Assembly (NCBI GenBank): GCA_012800625.1
Contig: JAAZIY010000026.1
Location: 1 to 8,436, forward strand
DNA from: Lentisphaerota bacterium
GTDB taxonomy: Bacteria > Verrucomicrobiota > Lentisphaeria > Oligosphaerales > Oligosphaeraceae
DNA: 8,436 bases
Direction: 5' to 3'
Part shown: positions 1 through 8,026 of the stretch, in pieces
Position numbering within the stretch: the first letter of the stretch is position 1
Layout: each line of letters opens with the position of its first letter
The notes under the pieces: generated by a model
Databases searched by the model: none
What the model was told of the DNA's origin: nothing
What the model saw: the letters and a program-made list of their open reading frames with translations, nothing else
Program-made: the position numbers and the translations under genes

Positions 1-25
1 ACATAATCTTTTTCAGGGATTATGT
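1..25. repeat. Perfect 8-bp inverted repeat (hairpin or operator-like) at window edge
   Basis: ACATAATC at 1-8 is the exact reverse complement of GATTATGT at 18-25, with a 9-nt loop (9-17) that includes a run of five T. It lies 55 bp upstream of the pyrE GTG. It could be the 3' hairpin of an upstream gene or a dyad operator. The stem is AT-rich, has no T tract after it, and may continue to the left of the window, so its role is open. Confidence 0.4.
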
Positions 26-68
26 TAATTTCCGGTCTTGAATTTCCCGTCGGCCACAGCGTATACAC

Positions 69-72
69 GAGG
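69..72 (+). promoter_or_regulatory. Ribosome-binding site of pyrE (decides the start)
   Basis: GAGG at 69-72 sits 7 nt before the GTG at 80, which is standard Shine-Dalgarno spacing. The longer in-frame alternative, TTG at 38, has no purine-rich site at a suitable distance. It would add 14 residues ahead of the point where related PyrE proteins begin. This supports GTG 80 as the start. Confidence 0.6.
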
Positions 73-79
73 TTTTTTT

Positions 80-649
80 GTGAATCAGTCTGAAATTCTG
101 CATCATCTCAGCAACACGGGCGCGCTTTTGCGCGGTCATTTTCTGTTGCGCAGCGGCCTGCATAGCGACCAATACTTTCAAGGCGCACTGCTCTTGCAGC
201 ATACCTTGCTGGCTAGCGAGCTTTGCGCCGCCCTGGCAAGCCACTGGCAGGAGAGCGACATCGACCTGGTGCTATCCCCGGCCATAGGCGGCATCATCGT
301 CGGACAGGAACTGGGAAGAGCACTGAAAACAAAGGCTATTTTCGCGGAAAAGGACGGCGACTCCGCCCTGCTGTTGCGCCGCGGCTTCCAAATCCAGCCC
401 GGACAACGCGTGCTCATCGGCGAAGACGTGGTCACCAAAGGCGGACGCGTGCAACAGGCCATAGACCTGGTGCGCAGTCACGGGGGAGTCCCCATAGGCG
501 TGGCCACGCTTATTGACCGCAGTGCCGGACTGGTCGACTTCGGCATGCCATACCGTAGCCTCATGCAGCTCGAACTGCCAACCTACAAACCAGAAGAATG
601 CCCTATGTGCCGCCAGGGAATGCCCATCGATAAGCCAGGCTCGAAATAA
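80..649 (+). CDS. pyrE: Orotate phosphoribosyltransferase
   Basis: This cytosolic enzyme joins orotate to PRPP to give OMP and pyrophosphate, the fifth step of de novo pyrimidine synthesis. The 189-residue product (from GTG 80) has the family pattern in order. TGALLRGHFLLRSGLHSD (about 13-30) is the N-terminal substrate region. LSPAIGGIIVGQELGRAL (65-82) follows, then the loop starting FAEKDG (88-93). The PRPP-binding motif VLIGEDVVTKGGR is at 111-123, and a CPMC tail (C174, C177) ends the protein. The whole resembles the short Thermus/Chlorobi-like PyrE rather than the E. coli form. The PRPP motif has TKGGR where TTGGS or TTGES is usual; I recall a similar TRGGR version in Chlorobi, so it is probably active. 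The start is GTG with GAGG 7 nt upstream; a TTG at 38 would give 203 residues. secA follows after 85 bp on the same strand with no clear terminator between them. Confidence 0.93.
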   Translation: MNQSEILHHLSNTGALLRGHFLLRSGLHSDQYFQGALLLQHTLLASELCAALASHWQESDIDLVLSPAIGGIIVGQELGRALKTKAIFAEKDGDSALLLRRGFQIQPGQRVLIGEDVVTKGGRVQQAIDLVRSHGGVPIGVATLIDRSAGLVDFGMPYRSLMQLELPTYKPEECPMCRQGMPIDKPGSK

Positions 650-683
650 ACCCGCCATCAGACCCCCAGACAGGCTTGGGCGC

Positions 684-719
684 ACAAAGACGCAAGAAGG
701 CAAAAGCAAGTTTTTCAAG
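684..719 (+). repeat. Degenerate ACNAAGNCAC decamer units between pyrE and secA
   Basis: Two adjacent 10-bp units, ACAAAGACGC (684-693) and AAGAAGGCAA (694-703), match the consensus ACNAAGNCAC seen in the other two gaps, each with one or two mismatches. Two further AAG trinucleotides at 708-710 and 717-719 keep an approximately 10-bp spacing (AAG at 687, 697, 708, 717) and may be decayed units. The last lies just before the secA ribosome-binding region. Taken alone this would be weak; it gains weight from the clearer copies at 3747-3776 and 8027-8129. Confidence 0.4.
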
Positions 720-734
720 CACCGAGAATAACAT

Positions 735-3731
735 ATGTTGGAATGGATTGCACGCAAAATTTTTGGAAACCGCAACGCTCGGGTTCTAAAAAAAATGCAA
801 CCTCTGGTTGACAGCATTAACACGTATTATCAGAGCTATCAAAGCTTGACTGACGAGCAGCTCAAGGCCAAGACCGCAGAGTTTAAAACGCGTCTGCAAG
901 GCGGGGAGAGCTGCGACGACATTATGTGCGAGGCCTTTGCAGTGGTTAAAGACGCCTGCCGCAGGCTTAAGGAAAGCCCGCTTTCCAGTGAAAACACGGT
1001 GAATGTTAACGGACATCCCTTGAAATGGGATATGATCCCCTTTGACGTGCAGCTTTGCGGCGCCATTGCCCTGCATCAGGGTAACATCGCCGAAATGGCC
1101 ACCGGCGAAGGCAAGACCCTGGTGGCTACCATGCCATTATATCTCAATGCCCTGAGCGGACGCAATGTGCAGCTGGTCACCGTCAACGACTATCTGGCCA
1201 AGCGCGACTCGCAATGGATGGGACACGTGCTCGAATGGCTGGGCCTCAGCGTGGGTTGCATACAAAACAATATGTCGCCAAGTGAACGCCGTGAGCAGTA
1301 CGCTTGCGACATCACATACGGCACCAACAGCGAGTTCGGTTTCGACTACCTGCGCGATATGGGCATGGCCACCCAGAAAGAGGAACTCGTACAAAGAGAC
1401 TATTTCTACGCCATCGTAGACGAGATTGACAGCATCCTTATTGATGAGGCGCGCACGCCACTCATCATCGCCGGCCCAGCCAAGGTCTCCACCCATCAGT
1501 TTGACAAGCTCAAGCCCAAGGTGGCGCAGCTCTATCAGCGACAGTACGAACTTATGGCCAGATTGCTGCAAGAGGCCAAAGAAACCCTGGCCAGCCCGGA
1601 GGCCAGCGCCGAGGATATCGACCAGGCACACCTCAAGATCGCCAAGGTGCAGCTGGGTATGCCCAAACATAAGCTGCTGATGCGCTTCATGGAAGACCCG
1701 GCCATTAGAAGAGCGCTGGAACGAAAAGATGTGGAGCTGCATGACGACAATAACCGGGGCTACCTGCAAAAAGTGAAGGAAACCCTCTTCTTCAGCATCA
1801 ATGAAAGAAACAACGAGGCCGACCTGAGCGAAAAAGGCAGGCAGTTCCTGCGACCCGACGAGGAAGACGCCTTCGTCATACCCGATCTGCCCAGTATATT
1901 CAGCCAGATCGACCATGACGACAGCCTCGATGAGTCCGAAAAACTGGAAAGACGCAAGCAGGCACAGGTCGAGTACGACGGCAAGTCCGAAGTCATACAC
2001 AATATCTCGCAGCTCTTGCGAGCCTACTGCCTCTTTGAAAAAGATGTGCAGTATGTGGTGCAGGACAACAAGGTTATCATCGTTGACGAGTTCACCGGCA
2101 GGCCGCAGCCGGGGCGGCGCTTCAGCGAAGGACTGCACCAGGCCCTGGAGGCCAAGGAAGGCGTGAAGATCGAACGGGAAACCCAAACCCTGGCCTCCAT
2201 CACCATACAGAACTACTTCAGAATGTACGACAAGCTGGCCGGCATGACCGGAACGGCGGAAACCGAGGCCACCGAGTTTAAGTCCATATACGACTTGGAC
2301 GTCGTCGTCATACCAACCAACAGGCCATGCCAACGCATAGACTTGAACGACAAAGTCTATAAAACACAAAGAGAAAAATACAGCGCACTTATCGAAGAAA
2401 TAATGGAATGCAATAAGCGCGGGCAGCCGGTGCTGGTGGGAACCATTTCCGTCGAGGTCTCCGAACTGCTGAGCAGGCTACTGCAGCGCCGACGCGTCAT
2501 CCACAGCGTGCTGAATGCCAAACACCACCAGAGCGAAGCAGAAATCGTCGCCCGAGCCGGACAGTTCGGCGCCATCACCATAGCCACCAACATGGCCGGA
2601 CGCGGCACCGACATTAAACTGGGGCCAGGAGTCAAAGAGGTCGGAGGACTGCATGTTATCGGCAGTGAAAGACATGACTCCAGACGCATAGACCGGCAGC
2701 TGCGCGGACGCTGCGCCAGACAGGGAGACCCAGGCTCCTCGCGCTTCTATGTCTCCCTGGAAGACAACCTGATGCGCCTCTTCGGCTCCGACCGCCTCAC
2801 CGGCATTATGGAGAGACTGGGCCTCGAAGAGGGCGAGGAGCTCTCGCACAGCATGCTTAGCCGCACCATACAAGGCGCGCAAAAGCGGGTCGAACAGCAG
2901 CATTTCGCCGTGCGTAAGCGCACCTTGGAGTATGATGACGTCATGAATATGCAGCGCAGTGCCATCTATGAGCTAAGACGCAATATATTACTGACAGAAG
3001 ATAGCCGTGAATTGCTGCTCGATTATATGTTCACCGCAGTCAGCGAAAGGGTCGAGGCCGCCTACGCTGCCAAAGTCAAAAATGAGCCGGTAAACCTGGA
3101 AGACCTGCAGAACTGGCTGGCAGTAACCATACCCATAGGATTCCCGCCAGAGCTTTTCAGGCAGAGCCAGGACTGCGAGCCGCTGAGCAAGGCTATCATG
3201 TCGCGCATCGAGGAGGCCTACCAGATCAAGGAGGAGGCCGAGGGGGCCGAGGCCCTGCGCTGGTTGGAACGCTATGTTATGCTCAGTTCGCTGGACAACT
3301 TGTACCAGGAGCATCTCTACGCCATGGACTCGCTGCGCCAAGGCGTGCAATTGCGCTCCTACGGGCAGCGTGACCCGCTGCTCGAATATAAACAGGAGGC
3401 CTATGAACTGTATGCCGGCTTGCTCAACTCAGTCAAGGACGAGGTCTGCTCAGGCATCTTCCGCATGAGCATGATTGACCCGGCCAAAGTCGAGGCAGCC
3501 ATGGCGGAGCATAAACGCCGGCTGGCGCGGCAACACAGCAACCTGGCCGGACAGCTCGCCGGCGGCTTCGAGGCCGGCGAGCAGGTGCCGGGTGCCGGGG
3601 CTGCTGGCCAGCCTGGCCCCGACGCAAGCATGGCGCCGCTGAGCATACGGCGCGAGGCGCCCAAGGTGGGGCGTAACCAACCCTGCCCCTGCGGCAGCGG
3701 CAAAAAATACAAGCAGTGCTGTGGGCGATAG
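735..3731 (+). CDS. secA: Preprotein translocase subunit SecA
   Basis: SecA is the ATPase motor that pushes unfolded preproteins through SecYEG at the inner membrane. The 998-residue product has all domains. NBD1 carries Walker A in EMATGEGKTLVAT (120-132) and Walker B in VDEIDSILIDEARTPLI (228-244). An enlarged preprotein-binding region spans about 250-445, and DEFTGR at 451-456 returns to NBD1. GMTGTAETEA is at 503-512. NBD2 carries TNMAGRGTDIKLG (618-630) and motif VI in QLRGRCARQGDPGSSRF (655-671). The helical scaffold and wing follow (LDNLYQEHLYAMDSLRQG, 853-870). A Gly/Ala/Pro-rich linker (about 939-966) leads to a zinc-binding tail with CPC (984-986) and CC (995-996). The region before DEFTGR is roughly 95 residues longer than in E. 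coli, an expansion I recall from Bacteroidota and PVC SecA. CAR in motif VI replaces the usual SGR but keeps the arginines, as in chlamydial SecA. ATG 735 has only a weak GAGA (724-727) upstream. Confidence 0.98.
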   Translation: MLEWIARKIFGNRNARVLKKMQPLVDSINTYYQSYQSLTDEQLKAKTAEFKTRLQGGESCDDIMCEAFAVVKDACRRLKESPLSSENTVNVNGHPLKWDMIPFDVQLCGAIALHQGNIAEMATGEGKTLVATMPLYLNALSGRNVQLVTVNDYLAKRDSQWMGHVLEWLGLSVGCIQNNMSPSERREQYACDITYGTNSEFGFDYLRDMGMATQKEELVQRDYFYAIVDEIDSILIDEARTPLIIAGPAKVSTHQFDKLKPKVAQLYQRQYELMARLLQEAKETLASPEASAEDIDQAHLKIAKVQLGMPKHKLLMRFMEDPAIRRALERKDVELHDDNNRGYLQKVKETLFFSINERNNEADLSEKGRQFLRPDEEDAFVIPDLPSIFSQIDHDDSLDESEKLERRKQAQVEYDGKSEVIHNISQLLRAYCLFEKDVQYVVQDNKVIIVDEFTGRPQPGRRFSEGLHQALEAKEGVKIERETQTLASITIQNYFRMYDKLAGMTGTAETEATEFKSIYDLDVVVIPTNRPCQRIDLNDKVYKTQREKYSALIEEIMECNKRGQPVLVGTISVEVSELLSRLLQRRRVIHSVLNAKHHQSEAEIVARAGQFGAITIATNMAGRGTDIKLGPGVKEVGGLHVIGSERHDSRRIDRQLRGRCARQGDPGSSRFYVSLEDNLMRLFGSDRLTGIMERLGLEEGEELSHSMLSRTIQGAQKRVEQQHFAVRKRTLEYDDVMNMQRSAIYELRRNILLTEDSRELLLDYMFTAVSERVEAAYAAKVKNEPVNLEDLQNWLAVTIPIGFPPELFRQSQDCEPLSKAIMSRIEEAYQIKEEAEGAEALRWLERYVMLSSLDNLYQEHLYAMDSLRQGVQLRSYGQRDPLLEYKQEAYELYAGLLNSVKDEVCSGIFRMSMIDPAKVEAAMAEHKRRLARQHSNLAGQLAGGFEAGEQVPGAGAAGQPGPDASMAPLSIRREAPKVGRNQPCPCGSGKKYKQCCGR

Positions 3732-3746
3732 TATTTTATAAGACAA

Positions 3747-3776
3747 GAAGCTTGGTGTGGCTTTGTGTGTCTTAGT
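3747..3776 (-). repeat. Three ACNAAGNCAC decamer units, minus orientation, after secA
   Basis: Read on the minus strand, 3776 down to 3747 gives three uninterrupted 10-bp units: ACTAAGACAC, ACAAAGCCAC and ACCAAGCTTC. The first two match the consensus ACNAAGNCAC at every fixed position; the third ends TTC instead of CAC. On the + strand the TT pairs fall at 3752, 3762 and 3772, exactly 10 bp apart. The block begins 15 bp after the secA stop. Its orientation is opposite to the copies at 684-719 and 8027-8129. Confidence 0.65.
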
Positions 3777-3872
3777 GTCCAAAAAAGCTCGGCGGCATGT
3801 ATTATTAAGCGCCGCTACTGCTTGTGCTCGGCAGAATGCCTAGGGGCAATATTGGAAAATGAAATTTTAGCT

Positions 3873-3878
3873 AGGGAG
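3873..3878 (+). promoter_or_regulatory. Ribosome-binding site of the SNF2 gene (supports GTG start)
   Basis: AGGGAG at 3873-3878 lies 10 nt before the GTG at 3889. The only nearby upstream ATG (3859) reaches a TAG after three codons. The GTG at 3889 is therefore the best-supported start for the large helicase, despite being a non-ATG codon. Confidence 0.7.
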
Positions 3879-3888
3879 TAAGATAGCA

Positions 3889-6800
3889 GTGCCAGAAAGT
3901 GCTGAAAACAAATTGAACCCGGAATTCGTCTCGCAGCTGCAATGCATCATGAGCTTGCTTTGCGCTCCCGCCGAACTCAGCGAGATCGAGCGCATTATAT
4001 ACCTGGCGGCACGGCATATGCCACGCCTGGCTCGGCTCTCATCTGAGGAATTGGAGACGCTGGCCGAACAGATGCACGCCGAGAAGCTGCTGCAAAAAAG
4101 CGGCGACAAATGGGAACTGCGCAGCCGCAGCATGGAGAAAACACGGCAGCTGCTGGCTAAAAAACAATATGTCGAGTTTGCCGACTTTGTCGCGCGCGCC
4201 GTACCCGCCATAGGCAACCGCGGACTGCCCGACCTGGACTACCTCAAACGTGATATACGCAATGCGTTTTTCGCCGCAGACGCACGCCTGCTGAATAGCA
4301 GCCTGGTCAATATGCGCGATTATTTCCCCGACGAATACAATGACGCCGCCGGCTTTGAGTTCCTCCTCAAAAAATCCAGCTGGTCCGAACTCAAAGAGCT
4401 GCCTTCGCATCTCATCGCTATTTGCTCCTGGCAGCTGCTGCCCCTGGTCATACGCCAGCTACGCGACATAGGCGATTTTGAGGAAAAGCTGATCGAGCTA
4501 GGCGCATCCCTACCCATGGCGGCGGTCTATCCGCTTATCGATTATCTGATTCTGAAAGGGGACTGGAACCAGGCTGCCGCCCTGATGAAGAAAAACCCCA
4601 ACAACAACGCCAGGATGCTGCGCCAGGCCTGGCTGTCAAGCATCTTTGGCAAGGATGAGCGTGCCGTCAATCTCTACCTCGACTCCCTGTATGAAGTCAG
4701 ACAGCTCGAAGGCGTGCACGATTTTTACTTTCAGACCGTGGGCGGCCTATTCTTTATCTTCTCGCTGCTGCGCAGCGGCAGCACAAATGCGCTCAATACC
4801 GCCGAAAGCAATGCCGAGCTGGCAAGCAAAGTGCCTACCTGGGGGATAATCTATGAACAGTTGCAGAAAATCGTCTCGGCCAGGCGCACACAAGAACAAG
4901 TGGAAAAACTAGAGCCACCAAAGAACTTGGAACCGCTGCCGGAATTCTTCTGGCTGTTGGGGCAATACTGGATGAACTCCGAATTGGACGAAGATGAAAA
5001 ACTGCGCTTGGAAAAAATCACCGCCCTGGCCAAGTCCGGAGGATATCTCTGGCTGACGCGAGAATGCGAAGAGTTATTGCTGCGCTGCAATTCCAAGCAA
5101 GGTGGATTCGCACACCGTTTCCATGAGGACCCCATAGCCCAAATGCCCTTTATCCTGGACTCGGTGCAGGTGCAAAACAGCTGGCTAAGCCGCATCAGCA
5201 AGTTTGACAGCTTCTTTGCCGGCCTGCCGGAGCGCAAGCTGCGCCGACTGGTCTGGCTGGTCTCCGTCGATGTCGCACAGCAAGGTCTTTTAACCGTGCG
5301 TCCCATGGAACAACACGCCATCAAAAGCGGACGCTGGAGCAAGGGGCGCAAGTTCACTGCCTTCAGAAACCAGAACTACTGCCGCATAGAACAAGACCTG
5401 GACTCCTTTATGTCGGGATATCAACTCAGCGCTCAGGATAAGTTCGCCTGCACTATTATGCGTGAAGCCATGAGCAAGATCGAGGAAAACCCCGCCTGCA
5501 TGGTCTCGGCATGGGCCTCGGTGTTCCTCGCCCTGGCTGAACACCCAAGGCTGCTTTTGGAGGGCAATACGCCGCGCGAGCTGCGCTGCATCACCGCCAT
5601 GCCATACGTCAGACTGCTGAAGTGCGAAAAACACTACGAGTTCCAGCTCTGCCCGCAACCAAAAGACGAAGAACTCATCGTCCTGCGCCTGGAACACGGC
5701 GACCTCATCAAGGTCTTCCTCTTTGACAATGAATTCCTGCAGCTCAGACAACTCATCGGAAAAGAGCTGAGACTGCCGGTGGAAGAAGAACAGGAAATGC
5801 TCGAACTGCTGCGCAAACTGAGCAAAAGATACCAAATACTCTCTGACTGCCCACTGGACTGCATAGCATTCCAAAAAGAAATGGTGGAAGCTAAACCGGA
5901 ATTCAGACTGCTGCCAGAAAACCAAGGACTGCGCATCGAAATCTTGCTCAGCCCCTTCGGAGAAACCAACGGCTTCTATAAACCCGGACAAGGGCCAATG
6001 GAAATGCTGCTGCACCAGGAAACCGCAGAGCGCAGACTGTGCCGGGACTTTGAACTGGAATTGAAAAATGCCGCACTCGCCGCAGAAGCATGCCCGGCTT
6101 TGCAGACCGCCGAAAAAATCGACCAGTTTACCTGGAGACTGCCAGAGCCGCAAGACTGCTACGAGTTCGTCTTGCAACTGAGAAATATACTCTCGCAATG
6201 CCAAGTGCATTGGCCGCAAAATAGCAGATATGCCAATACCAGAACCGTCGAGCTGGGAAACCTCTCGCTTCGAGTGCAAAACTACAAGGACTGGTTTGTG
6301 CTCGACGGCGAAGTGCAGCTCGATGATGACAAAAAAGTCAGCCTGAGAGAAATATTGCAGAAAAGCAACGAGGAAAAAGGACGCTTTATTATCCTGGAAG
6401 ACGGTCAGGTGCTGGCTCTGAGCGACAGCTTCCGTAGACGCCTCGATGACCTGCACCGGATTTCTGAACTCAGAAACGACAGCTTCCGCGTGCACCATTT
6501 TCTGCAGCCGGTACTGCACGGCCTTTTTGCCGGCACCGCCGGACTGGAGACCGACGCCAAATGGCAGGAGGAGATAGAGCGCCTCGAGGCCGCCATGCAG
6601 CTCCAACCCGAGGTGCCAAAGACACTGCAGGGCGAACTGCGCAAATATCAGCGCGAGGGCTTCACCTGGCTCTACCGCCTGGACGCGCTTGGCGCGGGAG
6701 CCTGCCTGGCAGACGACATGGGACTGGGCAAAACCATACAGGCCATCACCCTCATCCTGAGCAAAGCGCATGAGGGACCCAGCCTGGTGATCGCGCCTAC

Positions 6801-8013
6801 CTCGGTCTGCGCCAACTGGCAGCAGGAATTCCAAAAATTCGCGCCCTCGTTGGAAATTGTCACCCTGGGCAATACCGAACGCAAAGAAACCCTGGCGGCT
6901 TTAAAGGAAAATTGCGTTCTTATCAGCAGCTATGGCTTGCTGCAGAGTGAAAACGAGCAGTTTAGCGGCATTAACTGGCGCGTAGCCGTGCTCGACGAGG
7001 CGCAGGCCATCAAGAATTATCACGCCAAACGCTCACAGGCAGCCATGAATATCAAGGCGCAGTTCCGACTGGTCACCACCGGCACCCCGGTGGAAAACAA
7101 CCTGAATGAACTCTGGGCCGTCTTCCGCTTTATTAATCCGGGCCTGCTGGGCAGCAGAGAGTCCTTCCAGAGACGCTTCGGCATCCCCATCGAGCGCGAG
7201 GAAAACAAGGAGGTCATGAGCCATCTCACCAGCCTCATTAAACCCTTCCTGCTGCGGCGACGCAAAGACCAGGTGCTGAAAGAATTGCCGCCTAAAACCA
7301 ATGTCGACTTCAGGGTGAAGCTCAGCGAGGAGGAACAGGAGTTCTACAAGGGTCTGAGAAAAGGAATCCTGGCGGACCTGGAAAAACGCCAGGAGAATGA
7401 CGGCAGGCTGCGCATCCGCGTGCTGGCCGGTATCACTAAACTGCGCCTGGCAACCTGCCACCCGCGACTGGTGGCGCCAAATAGCCTGCTGCCAGGAAGC
7501 AAGCTGGAGGCTTTTCTCGAACTCCTGGATGAAATCCTCGACGGCGGACACAAAGTCCTGGTATTCAGCCAGTTCGTTAAATTCTTGAGCATCGTGCGCA
7601 GCGCCATCGAGGAACGCGGCATCGAATATCAGTACTTGGACGGCAGCCTCAGCGGCATCGAGCGCAATGCCGCCGTCAGCGACTTCCAGGCCGGCAATTG
7701 CCCTGTCTTCCTTATCAGCCTGAAAGCCGGCGGACTGGGGCTGAATCTTACGCAGGCAGACTACGTCATACACCTGGACTCATGGTGGAACCCCGCCGTC
7801 GAAAACCAGGCCTCCGACCGTGCTCACCGGCTAGGCCAGGACAAACCGGTGACCATCTATCACCTGCTTGCCAAGGATACCATCGAGGAAAAAATCCAAA
7901 ACCTGCATCAGTGGAAGCGCGACCTGGCCGACCAGCTGCTCAGCGGCACCGAAACCATGAGCAGCATCAATGTGCATGAATTAATCAACCTGCTCAAGGA
8001 AGACCTGCCCTGA
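3889..8013 (+). CDS. SNF2-family DEAD/DEAH-box helicase (double-stranded DNA translocase)
   Basis: This predicted ATP-driven DNA translocase probably remodels protein-DNA complexes; its cellular substrate cannot be read from sequence. The C-terminal motor (about 910-1340 of 1374 residues) has every SNF2 motif. These are the Q-like LRKYQREGFTWL (917-928), Walker A DDMGLGKT (942-949, K948), IAPTSVCANW (968-977), DEAQ (1036-1039) and TTGTPVENNLNELW (1063-1076). FLLRRRKDQVLKELPPKT (1120-1137), KVLVFSQF (1222-1229), SLKAGGLGLNLTQA (1277-1290), the WWNP block (1299-1302) and QASDRAHRLGQ (1307-1317) follow. The 900-residue N-terminal part is mostly helical. Residues about 30-80 look like a winged helix. 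The stretch from RWSKGRKF (482-489) through the FYKPGQGP segment (696-703) to the motor matches a conserved region I recall from large bacterial SNF2 proteins. No SWIM zinc finger is visible. The start is GTG with AGGGAG upstream. It is not RapA, whose N-terminal domains differ. The neighbours are housekeeping genes, giving no defence-island context. Confidence 0.93.
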   Translation: MPESAENKLNPEFVSQLQCIMSLLCAPAELSEIERIIYLAARHMPRLARLSSEELETLAEQMHAEKLLQKSGDKWELRSRSMEKTRQLLAKKQYVEFADFVARAVPAIGNRGLPDLDYLKRDIRNAFFAADARLLNSSLVNMRDYFPDEYNDAAGFEFLLKKSSWSELKELPSHLIAICSWQLLPLVIRQLRDIGDFEEKLIELGASLPMAAVYPLIDYLILKGDWNQAAALMKKNPNNNARMLRQAWLSSIFGKDERAVNLYLDSLYEVRQLEGVHDFYFQTVGGLFFIFSLLRSGSTNALNTAESNAELASKVPTWGIIYEQLQKIVSARRTQEQVEKLEPPKNLEPLPEFFWLLGQYWMNSELDEDEKLRLEKITALAKSGGYLWLTRECEELLLRCNSKQGGFAHRFHEDPIAQMPFILDSVQVQNSWLSRISKFDSFFAGLPERKLRRLVWLVSVDVAQQGLLTVRPMEQHAIKSGRWSKGRKFTAFRNQNYCRIEQDLDSFMSGYQLSAQDKFACTIMREAMSKIEENPACMVSAWASVFLALAEHPRLLLEGNTPRELRCITAMPYVRLLKCEKHYEFQLCPQPKDEELIVLRLEHGDLIKVFLFDNEFLQLRQLIGKELRLPVEEEQEMLELLRKLSKRYQILSDCPLDCIAFQKEMVEAKPEFRLLPENQGLRIEILLSPFGETNGFYKPGQGPMEMLLHQETAERRLCRDFELELKNAALAAEACPALQTAEKIDQFTWRLPEPQDCYEFVLQLRNILSQCQVHWPQNSRYANTRTVELGNLSLRVQNYKDWFVLDGEVQLDDDKKVSLREILQKSNEEKGRFIILEDGQVLALSDSFRRRLDDLHRISELRNDSFRVHHFLQPVLHGLFAGTAGLETDAKWQEEIERLEAAMQLQPEVPKTLQGELRKYQREGFTWLYRLDALGAGACLADDMGLGKTIQAITLILSKAHEGPSLVIAPTSVCANWQQEFQKFAPSLEIVTLGNTERKETLAALKENCVLISSYGLLQSENEQFSGINWRVAVLDEAQAIKNYHAKRSQAAMNIKAQFRLVTTGTPVENNLNELWAVFRFINPGLLGSRESFQRRFGIPIEREENKEVMSHLTSLIKPFLLRRRKDQVLKELPPKTNVDFRVKLSEEEQEFYKGLRKGILADLEKRQENDGRLRIRVLAGITKLRLATCHPRLVAPNSLLPGSKLEAFLELLDEILDGGHKVLVFSQFVKFLSIVRSAIEERGIEYQYLDGSLSGIERNAAVSDFQAGNCPVFLISLKAGGLGLNLTQADYVIHLDSWWNPAVENQASDRAHRLGQDKPVTIYHLLAKDTIEEKIQNLHQWKRDLADQLLSGTETMSSINVHELINLLKEDLP

Positions 8014-8026
8014 GCCGTTAGGCAAG

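Noticed and set aside
38..67. Possible sigma-70 promoter TTGAAT / TATACA, 18-bp spacing, before pyrE
   Set aside because: Both boxes match only 4 of 6, and the start point would fall downstream of the pyrE ribosome-binding site at 69-72.
665..680. Hairpin CCCA/TGGG after pyrE as a terminator
   Set aside because: The stem has four pairs plus one wobble and no T run, so it is indistinguishable from chance.
1137..2369. 410-codon open frame on the minus strand inside secA
   Set aside because: It mirrors a fully conserved SecA frame, has no recognisable domain, and is explained by low stop frequency opposite GC-rich codons.
3790..3815. GC hairpin (CGGCG/CGCCG) after secA as a terminator
   Set aside because: The stem is only 5 bp, the loop is about 15 nt, and no T tract follows.
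5290..6834. 514-codon open frame on the minus strand inside the SNF2 gene
   Set aside because: The plus frame carries conserved family sequence throughout. The antisense product shows no motif and has a shadow-like composition rich in Phe, Gln and Val.
7033..7773. 246-codon open frame on the minus strand across the SNF2 motor
   Set aside because: It lies opposite SNF2 motifs III to V, which are unambiguous. There is no independent support.
3889..8013. SNF2 gene as part of an anti-phage system
   Set aside because: There is no methyltransferase, phospholipase D, nuclease or other defence gene next to it. The flanks are secA and ddl.
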